A program made the translations under genes and the position numbers. This document shows positions 1-11,176 of a stretch of DNA of 64,000 bases, one piece after another. Each line of letters starts with the position of its first letter. Position 1 is the stretch's first letter. Under the pieces are notes generated by a model. The model did no database searches. It had not been told where the DNA came from and worked only from the letters and a program-made list of their open reading frames with translations. The stretch lies in NCBI GenBank assembly GCA_021442155.1, contig CM038225.1, positions 79,186,925 through 79,250,924 of the forward strand. The letters run 5' to 3'. The stretch is from Cymbidium sinense (taxonomy: Eukaryota > Streptophyta > Magnoliopsida > Asparagales > Orchidaceae).

Positions 1-841
1 CTTAGCCAATTGAGTTGGGGAATGGATGTAATATGACCAATTGATCCATCATCATCAACCACGCACTGCTTCATCCTAGCAGCCACTGATTATTTCTCCA
101 AGTGGGTTGAAGCTGAACCATTCAAGGAAGTCACTGCTGTGCATGTGATAAAATTCTTCACCCACTATATTGTCTACAGATTTTGTGTGCCACATTAAAT
201 TATCGCAGACAATAGCACAACCTTCAAAAGCACTAAAATCTATAGATTTGTTGATCGGCATAAGATTGACTGGTGATACTCGTCATGAAGCTTTCAATAA
301 GTCACTAATCAAGTTATTCAGAAATATCCTCACAAGAAATAAAAGAGAGTGGCATATCAAGCTTGTGGAAGCTTTATGGGCTTGCCGCACTTCCTACAAA
401 ATGCCCATAAAATCCACTCCTATACACTAGTGTTTGGAGCTAAAGTAGTTCTGTCACTTGAAGTTGAACTACCTTCGCTCCGAGTAGCCATTCAATACAA
501 TCTTACTCAAGATGAGAATGTCTATCTATAGATGCAAGAACTTGATGCGCTTGATGAAGTTAGGCTCTAAGCTCAACAAAATTTAGAATTCTACTGAGCA
601 AGGATGTCCAAAGCATTCGATCATACGGTGCATCCTTGAGCCTTTTAAGAAGGGGAATTGGTCCTAGTGCTGTGAAGATCAATTATTACTCACCACAAAA
701 TTTAAATTTGAACCTAATTGGAAAGGACCCTTCACCATTGAAAAGGTATATCAATGAGGAGCCTGTCAGCTTATTGGTTTCAAAGGTGAAAGATTAATGC
801 CACCAATCAATGATCATTATCTAAAAAAGTATTATACATGA
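1..841 (+). pseudogene. Ty3/gypsy Tat-lineage integrase, decayed (element A)
   Basis: Joining frames across breaks gives the integrase core and C-terminal part of a Tat-lineage Ty3/gypsy polyprotein, the enzyme that inserts retrotransposon cDNA. The usual catalytic triad is still readable: Asp at 25-27 in GMDV, Asp at 208-210 in IIADN, and Glu at 287-289 in HEAFNK. The patch ATDYFSKWVEA (from about 82) is characteristic of the core. The C-terminal part reads ELDALDEVRL at about 540-570, as in plant Tat elements. An in-frame stop lies at 196-198, several more stops and frameshifts follow, and the stretch between the second Asp and the Glu is shortened. The N-terminal zinc-binding part would lie before the window. 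It is a dead copy. Element D carries a clear relative at 38340-39345. Confidence 0.88.
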
Positions 842-1395
842 AAGTGTAATCAAATGAATATCATACTTAAAGCTTTCATAAGTTTTACTTGGAAATTCTC
901 TTGTAATATAAGAATGCATTTCCAAAATAAATAGAAATTCCCCTATTAGACAGGGGGGATTTTTTAAAATTATGAAGCAAAATGTCAGGCTCTCCCAGTG
1001 AGGTAGGGGGCCTTTCTCTTGTATTTGGGTTGACTTTATGCCTAAGGCCGAGATCCCCATATACGTATTCAAATTCACAAGTTTCAAAGTCTTACTGACC
1101 AAAAAAGAGAAAATTTCAAATATGCAAACTTTAATAAATCAAGTTGGAAACACATCTTCCATCCATACATCAAATCTAGGCTTAAGTTGGTGCATAAGGT
1201 CAGATTCAATTGACCCAAATATGAAGTCACTGACAGGTTTGCTTAGTCAACATGCCACAACGGTCGTAGTAAGAGATCCCCCACCTCGTTAGCCTGATGA
1301 TAAAATCCTCCATTAATTGCTCAAGTCCAAGCTCAAGTGGGTACATAAGGTCAGACTCTACATGCCCCAAATATGACTAAGTCGCTGACAAGTCT

Positions 1396-1855
1396 GCTTA
1401 CTCAACATACCACAAAGGCTGCAGTAAGGGATCCTCCAACTTCAATACTTTAAAGACAACAGCTTCCGAACCCTCAAATCACTCCAACTTGGTAGTTCAA
1501 GTGGCTCAGACTGGGAGATCATCTCTAATGGTCGTAAGGTCATTTTCCAAAATTCAACAAAAATATCCTCACTAAGAAGGCACTAAGCCGAGTTTGGTAT
1601 CAATGAAAAATGTGAAATGACCAGAGCTTACTCAACATACCACAAATGCTGCAGTATGGCATGCTCCTACTTCATTACTTTAATTACAAGAGCTTCCAAA
1701 CCCTCAAATCACTCCAACTTGGTAGTTCAAGTGGCTCAGACTGGGAGATCATCTCTAATGGTCATAAAGTCATTTTCCAAAATTCAACAAAAATATCCTC
1801 ACCCAAGAAGGCACTAAGTTGAGTTTGGTATCAATGAAAAATATGAAATATCAAC
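1396..1855 (+). repeat. 230-bp tandem duplication
   Basis: Two adjacent units start at 1396 and 1626, each opening with GCTTACTCAACATACCACAA and ending near ATGAAAAAT(G/A)TGAAAT. The units are nearly identical across most of their length, including the block AACTTGGTAGTTCAAGTGGC, so this duplication is young relative to the surrounding element. A weaker related segment lies just upstream at about 1185-1290. Confidence 0.88.
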
Positions 1856-2455
1856 TCCTTCAACAAGTCTGTTAAGCAAAAAGTAAAAACTAAAGGAAAC
1901 TCTTCTTCAGCAAGTCCAATTAAGTAAAAGCAAAGGACCGAGGAATTCATCATCTCACCAAAAAGTCTACAACAAGTCCATTAAAGCACCAAGCATAGGA
2001 CCAAAGAAGTTCTCATCTCACCAAGAAATCATCAATTCCATTAAGTTCACCAATGCACAAAGCTAGGGTAAGAGGAAAATACAAATTCTAAACTCTCAGG
2101 AGGAAGTCTTCGACAAGTTCGTTAGAGCATGAAGTATTGAAGACACTCTAAATTCTCTCAACAAGTCAATAATGACAAGTAAAATTATCTCCTTCATTAA
2201 GTACATCAAGCAAAAAGCATCAGACTGATGACAACTTCTACTAGTTCAACAAGCAATTACAACTGAACAGATAAAATTCAAATATTTTTCCAACTTGAGA
2301 ATTATACTCACTTCCGTCAAAGGAAAATGATCACGTATTATTAAAAGTTATCAAAAATACAACTTCAGTATAACATCCAAGCAAATCTCTTGGAGATCCG
2401 CAAGGTTAACTTATTCGCAACAAACACAGTCCAGTTTATGCGCGAACCATGTTTG

Positions 2456-2467
2456 TTGAGGGGCATT
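2456..2467 (+). other. Polypurine tract of element A
   Basis: TTGAGGGGCATT directly precedes the inferred LTR start TGTTGACC. Plus-strand DNA synthesis in LTR elements is primed at such a purine run. The position is supported by alignment with the LTR that starts at 49280. Confidence 0.65.
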
Positions 2468-3064
2468 TGTTGACCTCCACATATGGTTCACAAATGATTG
2501 TGTAAAAGAATTTTTACTATTAAAATTAATCAAATGAATCTCATTCCATTAATTAATAATCAATTAATTGATCAAAATTAATTTTCAATGAAATTATGCA
2601 CATATCGAGGTCCAGAGGACCCGACCTTATTCAAATGACCTCCGTTTGCAAAATTGACTATGTTGTTGTCATTAAAATGTCAAAATCTAACAAATAACAC
2701 CTTTTGCGATCAATTTGACAAAGTTTACTTGAACGTTGAGCTATTTGAATGCGACGTCGCTCAATTTAAGCTTAATTTGGCTCCGATTATCGCCAAACTC
2801 ATCCAAATGATCTCTGTTCACAAAATGAACATCACCATTACGGCTAAAACATTATTGAATTTGCTTAAATTTGATATCCATATTGTATAATCGATGATAC
2901 AAAAGTGAAACGTCAAATTTTGCATCAATTTTGAGATATCGAAGCACATTAAGAAAGCTAAATAGTAAACTTTAATGTTATATCAAAAAAGTTAATACAT
3001 GTTATGAACTCATATTCCACTCATTTTCTGAAACTATATAATAAGTTATGCTAAAAAAATATCA

Positions 3065-3540
3065 GATTTCTCTCAATCTTAAATTGTTGCCTCCTCATTT
3101 CCCCAAATGGTCGCCCAATTCACCCAATTCATATGGCTGCCCAAATGAGCTTATTGGCTCCCATCCATGTGCCCAATAAAATAAGTCCTTTAATAATAAG
3201 AGCTTTTAGTCCATTATGAAGGCATTCACGTTGAGCCATACTCGGGCTACTCTAATCCATGGGATTTTTCTCTTTCTTACCTACAGTAAGGCACCCACTC
3301 TTCCCATTCTCTCGCTTCACATCAGGTGAGCATTCCCCTCTCTCATTCTCGAACAACTAGCCAAGGCCTCCCTGATTTTCCTCCTAACTGAGAGTCTCAA
3401 CTAGCTGGGCTTCACTCCAATCTCTGCTTCTCTATAGGCACACAAGTCCTATGCCACATGCAAAGGGATTCCTCCAGATAACAAATCCCTGCTCTCCGTA
3501 ACCTTCATAGGAGCAACCCCATCTTAAGCTTCCTTGTTGA
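3065..3540 (+). promoter_or_regulatory. GC-richer conserved LTR block, possible promoter region
   Basis: This block stands out from its AT-rich surroundings and is well conserved with 49870-50345. It contains CCCAATTCACCCAATTCATA, CAATAAAATAAG and long CT-rich runs (CCCATTCTCTCGCTTCAC). A conserved CT-rich patch in an LTR often marks the promoter and transcript leader. No exact start site can be read from sequence. Confidence 0.35.
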
Positions 3541-5081
3541 TTCTATTTATAGAAGTTGAAAATTGATTTACTCTTAGATGATCTTTTAAAAGAAAATTCT
3601 GAAAAAAAAATATATGAAATTTGTTTTTCTATTTTAAGAGGTATTTATCTCTAGATATTGTGAGGAGAAGGAGAAATAAAGTTATACATTTATGAGATTC
3701 AACATTATTATTGATATTTTGTATGGCTATTGGCTTGTTGTCTCATTTACCTAGTTTTGAGAAGATGGATTGGGGCTTTGGCTTCTTACTTGCTCTCTTC
3801 GCCATAGTTACTTTCAAATCAATGGCCTCTAAAGAAAAAATGAGAAATCGGGGTGCACATATGTGGAACCTAGGATTGTCATGTTTGATTTGCAAGCTTT
3901 TAATGATTCAAAGAAATATCTTGTTGCTTTGAGTTGAAGTTTAATTAAAATTTCCTACACAATGTATTCTGATTTTGTTATTATACAGTTTCCAACACTT
4001 AAATTAATATTAAAATGAGGAACATGAAGGATTTTGAGATATGTATAAGCCAAACCTTGCATTTTCGATTGTTGAACAACATTGATTTAGGATTTTATTT
4101 CAATGTTGTGCAATATGCCACATCCAAATAGCTACCATGTTGTATGAAATGAGAATTCATGTGTGAGATTTAATGTTGCTTCCTTCATGTTACTAAAGGT
4201 TGAAATTCGCTTGCATGTTGTTATCTAGAGGCCATTTTATTTGTCAAATTGGAGGGAGGCAATAACCTTTTTTGTGACTAATATGATAATAGTGAAATGG
4301 TAGAAGCGTAGACTTCAATATTTTAACATATTTTTAGATTTAAGTGAAGGCAAAAAAAAAATAGATGGAATTTAAAGATTTATAATCCTTGAGGCTCTCT
4401 TTTTCTTTCTATCTATTGGTAGTCATTAGTCAAATGACATCAAAACATAACCACTCAACATTTCCTTTATTGATTTAGTTAAAATGAGAGAAGTTGTGAA
4501 AAATATTCAAGAACTTATGAATTTTGAAAGTCTCTATTTTGCTATCCACAAATGATTGTAGGAAAAAAATCATGCATCTTATTATTCAATGCTCATTCTC
4601 ATTTTTATGTCATCATAAGATGAATTTGCAATGAATTTCTAGATTTGTGAAGTTCGATATTGTTATTTTCTAAAATTTTATGCAACCTTGAACTTGCTAC
4701 TTCACTTATTAGGTTTGAAAAGAATGGAAGGGAAGGTAATGTATTCTATAAGGCCTCTTTACTCTTATTCGGCCTCTTTCATATTATCAAAGCTAAAAAT
4801 TCATTTACATTTTTCCATCAAATTACTATTTTGGTTTGCTAAATTTAAAAAAGAAAGCAATATTTTTGGTATTCAACATGAAAAGATTAGATGATGCTTG
4901 CATTTGTTGAAGGCTTATATATTAATTTGCTAATTATGCATTCCAAAGGGTAAATTTTGGATGAAATGCTGAATGAAATTGTGATTAGTCAAGACATAAA
5001 GTAAAAGCTTCACTTGTACAATGCTTCTTTTTCCCTAATGCATATGTAAAGGTAAAATTGCAAAGAAATATTAAACTTACT

Positions 5082-5385
5082 AAGTACCTGTTCACAATAT
5101 TCCAATGTAGTAGGGAAATCTACTCTGATATAAGTACTCATTCACATTATTCCAATGTGGCGGAGAAACTTGTTGTAATATAAGTACTTGTACATGTTAT
5201 TCCAATGTGGCAAGAAAGTTATGCTATAAACTAAGTACCCGTTCACATTATTCCAATGTGGAGGGGAAACTTGTTGTAATATAAGTACTTGTTTATGTTA
5301 TTCCAATGTGGCAATGAAATATGCTTTAAATAAAGTACTTGTATGCATTGTTCCAATGCAGCAAGGAAATGCTGTGCCATACCAG
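5082..5385 (+). repeat. 50-bp tandem array in LTR (six units)
   Basis: Units begin AAGTAC at 5082, 5132, 5182, 5233, 5283 and 5333 and share TTATTCCAATGTGG in the middle. Alternate units look most alike (for example GAAACTTGTTGTAATAT ends units 2 and 4), so a 100-bp higher-order unit is likely. Confidence 0.85.
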
Positions 5386-7119
5386 TTAAGCTTGAAAACC
5401 TATGAACATCCTTCTTGGCATGGTGGGAATATAATACTTTTGACCATGGTGTCTAACAACACCTACCATGCGCCTTTGTTGGCTTGGTGGGAAGGCCTAG
5501 TCTTCTGATGTAGTCACCTACTCGGCGATGATGTTGAGGCTGCCAAAATTTTCAACAATAAATTAAATATATAAAGAGCTTAAATTTGATATGATTTCAA
5601 TCGTACTTTTAAACTTGGCATGTCACGAAATGGAAGTGGATCAAAACTCAAACTATTCCTAAAAATATTGATCAATTTATTCAATCATAAATGTTCAAGT
5701 TGAATGAAATCAAAATCATAAATGATTTGATAATTTGTTCACAAGTAGAAGATATGATTTGATATCTTAATAATGAACATGAATATGAAGGAGATGCTTT
5801 AATTAAATGTTGATATAAAAAATGAATATTTGATTTAAGACTTATTTAAGCATTTAAATGAATGAAATTCTACATATGCTTATGATCAATCTTAGATTTA
5901 AGTTTAATATCTTATGATTTATACAAATATTCAAAGAAATTAAATCCAAGCATGAATCACAAACCATTCTTACATGTGAGTTCATAGTTTTGGACTTCGT
6001 ACCAAATGTTTAATAGAATGATCCATTGTGCATATTCAAATGGTTATTATATTTCATTCAATTTGAATGTCTTTAATATGCAAGTTAAATGAACTCTATG
6101 CTTACTTTATGAAGCAATGTTTTTTTGCTTAACCATTAGATTCATGCAAGTATTCAAAAGAATCAAATTCATATCCTTCAAAGATAGATACACACTTGAC
6201 TTAACAAGTCTAGAAAGAATCAAGATTGTATCTTTCAAAATAGATCTACACTTGATTTATAAAAAATATTTTATATCCTCTAGGATAAATACATACTTGA
6301 TTTATGACAAGTACTTGAGGAAACTAAACTCATATTTCATAGAACATATTTTCACTTTATTCTTAGCAAGTGTTTGAATAAGTCAAAATTTTCATATTTT
6401 ACAAGACAAAGCTACACTTAGTTTATGATTTTTATGTATCAAAACCTATGCGTGCAATTTGACTCATATGTCATATTAAACATAACTACTTCAACTTAAA
6501 CATCTCAATGTTTGTATGTATGTTAAAATATTCACTAGATCAAACACTCAAAAAAATATGTAAGTTATGTGGGAAATGAATGAATAGATACCTACAGTCA
6601 TTCAAAACCAATTATCCACCCAAATGTGACCAAACATATGCATTATAAATCCAAATTTAGTATCTAAGGATGGTGCGTGGTCGCACCCCGATTGGGCCCT
6701 AGGATCAGGTCTGGGTTAACAAAACCTAGCCTATAACCCAACCAAATCTATGTCTATCTCCTTACTCAAATTCCAACCTCAAGTCAATTACAATCAAATC
6801 CAATTGAATCCTAATTGAATTCAAAGTTCAAACCAAAATCAAATCCACCATAACCCAAACTTAAGCCCATGATTTAAATCCTATGGACTTACCAAATTTT
6901 TCTTCAATCCAAAATAAATTCAATTGATTTTGTCATAACTCAATCAATCCTTCAATTATCATTCCAAATCAAATCAAATCTACAATTAAATCAACCAAGC
7001 CAAAATCAATTCAATCAAACCTAACCTAACCCATTTGGCTTGAAATACTCAAATAAGCCAAAATTCACTTGAACTCAAATCAATTACAACTAAAGTTATA
7101 AACCAATCCCAAATCAATA

Positions 7120-8300
7120 TCTAAACTCATCTCAACTCAATTCAACCCAAAATTTTAGCTCAATTAGCCCAATTGGTCCACTTGACCCAAGTGACCAATT
7201 TGACCAAATTGAACCAAACTCGAATCCAACCCAAATTGGATTGAAACAACCCTTCAAATCTTCTCTATGATGATTGTTGGTCATCTTGGATTGCCTAACT
7301 ACAATCAATTCAATTCAATCAAGCCAATTGACCTATTTAGGCTCACTTGACCCAAAGTGACCAAAAGGACCTATTTGAACCCAATCTCAATACAACCCAA
7401 TTTAGATTGAATCAAACCATCCAAAATCTCCTATGATGATTTTTGATCATCCATGATTGATCAATGGCAATCAATTGGGTCAAACCAAGTCAACCTAGAC
7501 ATTTGACCAAATCAACCCACTTAACCTACATGAGCCAATTAAACCAAATCTCATCCTAAGTCAAAATAATTGAAACCAATGATTCAAACCAACCTATAAT
7601 CAATCCTTGAACATGACTTGATCATTAATTGAGCAAAACCAAACCCAATTGGCCCTTTGACCCAAGTTGGCCCAAGTTGACCTAAAAGACTAAATTGGGT
7701 CAAATCAAAATCTAACCCAAATTGATTTGCAACCAATGGCTCAAGTTCATTCCAAATTGACTATTGAACATGATCAAAGTCTTGATTGAAAATTTAACTA
7801 ATTAAACCCAATTGATCTATTTAGCCCAAATTAAGGGTCAATTTGACCTAAATCATTCTTAAATACAAATTGACTGAAATCAAAGCCTACAATTATCTTC
7901 AAATGATCGATTAAACTTAACCTAATGTCTAACCCAAGCTAATTTGATCAATTTTCTCAAATTGGTCAACTTAACCTATTTGACCCATATGAATTTAAAT
8001 GAGCCAAAATCAAATCCAAACCAAATTAAACCAAACTTTGCACCAAAATATTTTAAATACTTATTTGAACTTGACTCAACCCTTAGTTTGACCCAATTTG
8101 ACCAGTTGGTCAACTTGACCCAATCTAGCCCAATTTGACCTACATGGGTCAAATTGAGTCAAACACATTCAAACCAAGCCCAAACCCATTGAAACTTAGC
8201 ATGAACCATCCTTGGCTCGTCTTGGGTCAGCCCAAATCTAACCCAACCCATGCTTGACCTGAATTGGCCTAAAACCCAATGGGTCAAGCTTGCCAAATGG
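7120..8300 (+). repeat. TTGACC-rich, G-poor array in B copy 1
   Basis: Degenerate words such as CCAATTTGACC, AACTTGACCCA and AAATTGACCTA recur dozens of times. The plus strand is rich in A and C and poor in G. The same composition occupies the matching part of B copy 2. Confidence 0.75.
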
Positions 8301-8632
8301 GATAAATACCCCTTTTGAATGGTCAAACCCACTCTCATCCACATGGCTGCCTTCTAGGCCTCCACTTAAGCAAGCGGGACATTTGGCTCACTTGACCCAA
8401 AGGTGATTGGGTCAGCCATGAACTAAGTGGAGGTGAGTTCACCCCTCTTTTCCCATTGAAGCAAATGCAAAACCAAGGACCTCCACTCCTCTTCCCATGG
8501 TAGCCACTCCCCCTCACTCACCCACTCACTCAAACTGAGCCAACTCAACACCTCCCTGCCACCCACAACCACCTACAGTAGTTGGACGACCACTAGAGGC
8601 TAAACTGATCCACACCATATGATCTAAGGGAG

Positions 8633-8651
8633 GAGGGGGTATATCCCCCTC
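8633..8651. repeat. GC-armed hairpin over a TATA-like core
   Basis: GAGGGGGTATATCCCCCTC forms two arms (GAGGGGG / CCCCCTC) around TATAT. It lies just before the GC-richer block. A TATA-like word also occurs in the matching part of B copy 2 (GAGATATACTCCCTC, about 25139). A promoter role is speculative. Confidence 0.45.
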
Positions 8652-9035
8652 AATTCAATTCAATTCGACAAAGAGAACATTCTCAGAGCCCTAGCAACTC
8701 AAGATGCTGCCAGAAACTCCTCCAAGCTTCCTGAGTTTCCTCCTTGTTGAAAAACACCAACCCGAAACAGGACAACCTCCATCTCCATCCAACTCCACCA
8801 AAACTCAACCCCATTCAAATTAACTTCGCCCACATGTTCACCAAACTCTGGCAAGTCGAAATAAACTGTCCCCCGAGCGATTCAAGCACTGAAAGCCCTT
8901 CCAAGCATAACTTTGGTGAGGATTCTGATGTTGTTTCATCCACACAGTCGATGAGGAGTCAAGATGCTATCTTCTTAACAGGGCTTTGCATCTTCAAGGC
9001 AAAGCTACCTCGATCGGTTCACCACCGGTCCGAAG

Positions 9036-9050
9036 CTCCGACGAGGTATT
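9036..9050 (+). promoter_or_regulatory. Candidate 5' splice donor in B copy 1
   Basis: CTCCGACGAGGTATT matches the plant donor pattern AG|GTA. Positions 25558-25571 (CCGGTGAGGTAATG) and, on the minus strand, 59749-59762 (GGTGAGGTAAC) hold the same site. Upstream, GAAGCTACCT / AAAGCTACCT and ACCACC are also shared. Confidence 0.4.
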
Positions 9051-10860
9051 TTCTAGCAAACCTAGTATTTTTCAATTTTTTTTGGTCTTTTCAAAGAAAA
9101 TGTGAATGTCGTGCGAATCCAACTATAGGATCCTTGTAGATCAATCCCTTGAAGGTGTGGGATCGATCTCAAGCCTACCCGAGCTCCAACAAGCTTGATT
9201 TAGGCGAAGGAAGGCGGGCGGTGTTAGTCTTCCATTGCTTAGGGGATGATAAATCATCATCTTTTTCACGTGATTGGAATGGATGGTCGTGATCTCCCAT
9301 TAGATTTAATCTCAATTTATCTTAAGGGAACTACGAGATTAATCTTGGTCCGCAAGGATGAAAGTGCGTCTGCCACCGCCATGTCAGTGCTCAGTTAGAC
9401 GATTTTAAATAACCAACCCCACGACACCACATGGAAAGCATGCCACGTCAGTGATCCGCATGGTGCTGACAGGATTAGGCTTATTTAAGGCTTAATTATC
9501 CACTTTAATCACTAAAACATTGAAAATCATAACTAATTATAGAAAAGTCTAAAAAATATAAATAAATACTCATTTTAACGGTAAGATAGAGGAGATTTAA
9601 TTAAAAATATTTCCATTTAGTTTTGAATAATAATTAAGGCTTAATTAAGGTTTAAATGCATAATTAATAAGTTTAATTAAACCCTAATGGGTAATTGATT
9701 CCAAACTTGGAGAATTGATTTAATGGGATGACCTCTACCTCCCATGATTTTCTTTAAATTTATTACCTAGGTAATTAGGGAAACTAATGTTTTAATGCCT
9801 AATTACCTTCTTTAATTAATTTAATGATTACTTAACATTTAAAATAGAAAAAATTAATTAATTAAAGCTTATTAATCATTGATTAACAGTAAATGGATGA
9901 GAAAGAATGATTAGGACCTCCTTCCTAATCTCTTTCCCAAGTTCATTTCATTATTAAGAGGATTAATTAAAATGCTAATTAGTTAAGTGTCTAATTAATT
10001 AATCCAATGGCTAAATTAAATTAAATTGAAATGAAAATCACATTAGATAATTAACTATGAGATTAAAGGTTCCTCTTTATGTGTTTAATAACATAAAGAC
10101 CCTTTAAGAAAATTATGATTTATCCATAATTATGGGAAAATCATAAGAGTACTCAATTATATTCTTTAACTTAATTAATCTTTAATTATGAGCCAATTAC
10201 ATTATGTCCTTTAGGAGCATTGCAACTTTACTTTTCTCATATTTTCATATCATTTGTGGCTCATGATTAAATGAGTAATCAAAGCAAAGAAGGGTAATTA
10301 AGTGATTTAATTAATGTTTCAACTTAATTAACTCATAAAATTCATTTAATTGTCTTTACTTGAACTAATTGAGATTACCAATATGGGAATAGGGTTAAAA
10401 TAGAAAATAATTTCTCCCCTCTTTAAATCAACTCAAATCCAAAAATCAAAAATCAAATTAATAATAAGCTTTGGTTTTCTTTAAATAATTCTATTTTATG
10501 TGATTGTCCTTAGGAATTAATTTGGTTGAATGAACCATGTGTTTATATTTAGTTATTCATTTCCAATCACTTTTAAATATTGTATAGCATATGACTCCAA
10601 GCATTCATGTTTTCAAATCCAAATGAATCAAATGAAGATTATTTATGTAAGCTTGCATGTGTTGGCTTAACTTAATGATGTGTGGCTATTATCACTAATA
10701 AGTTCAAATCTATTTTTCAAAGCATGTAAATTGATAGTAACATATGAAATGATAATAGTTATAAACTCATATACGACTTGCATGTGTTTATAGTTTAGTC
10801 ATGTGAATGAGGAGCTCTCTTTCTTAATTCATATATAGATTTGCATAGGTTTAAATGTTA

Positions 10861-11065
10861 ATGGGTATATAATCTAGACATCCCAGAAATACGAGGCTTT
10901 ATGTAACCCCAAGGAGGTCATTTGATTACCTCACTTTCCTGGTTAACAAAGGCACGTACCCATTTGATTTCATTTTTATGTATTTTGGTATTAGAATTTG
11001 GATAGAGCTTTAATTCATATGCATAAATAATCAACCAATAAATATATACATATATATCTTATATG

Positions 11066-11130
<65 letters not shown>

Positions 11131-11176
11131 AGGTCATTTGATTACCTCACTTCCTTGGTTAACAATGGCACGTACT
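10861..11176 (+). repeat. ~100-bp B module, one full and one partial copy
   Basis: The full copy (10861-10960) runs from GGGTATATAATCTAGACATC through ACGAGGCTTTATGTAACCCC and AAGGAGGTCATTTGATTACC to GGCACGTAC. The second (11126-11176) keeps only the second half; its first half is replaced by a (TA)n tract. The core holds GAGGT...ACCTC inverted arms. Confidence 0.85.
11074..11127. repeat. (TA)n microsatellite
   Basis: About 27 TA units abut AAGGAGGTCATTTG, the second half of the B module. The tract may have grown from the TATATA in GGGTATATA. Confidence 0.95.

Larger units (their letters stand above)
842..2467 (+). other. 3' noncoding region of Tat element A
   Basis: This spans from the integrase end to the LTR and has no convincing ORF. 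It carries short GC-rich modules such as CAGGGGGG (about 948) and GAGGTAGGGGG (about 1000), followed by a GGTTGACTTTATGCC...GAGATCCCC stretch (1027-1058). Element D repeats the same kind of modules after its integrase (39414-39870), which supports one element family. The rest is A-rich sequence with many AAGTC words. Confidence 0.7.
2468..6722 (+). mobile_element. 3' LTR of Tat element A, truncated
   Basis: It starts TGTTGACCTCCACATATGG after a polypurine tract. The whole stretch aligns collinearly, by eye, with 49280-53590, including the CT- and GC-richer block (3065-3540), the ATTCCAATGTGG tandem array, and the stretch ending in AGGATC(A/G)GGTC(T/C)GG. In the 49280 copy the LTR runs 1.25 kb further to a primer-binding site. 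Here that last part is absent and family B sequence starts instead. ORFs inside are short and not conserved between the copies. Confidence 0.82.

Noticed and set aside
5082..5385. Regular spaced repeats considered as a CRISPR-like array
   Set aside because: The 50-bp units are contiguous with no unique spacers, in a plant LTR. It is an ordinary tandem repeat.
8744..9139. 131-codon open frame on the plus strand
   Set aside because: It sits in the GC-richer block of B copy 1. The same block in copy 2 is not open in a matching frame, and composition (Pro, Asn, Ser, His) follows base bias.
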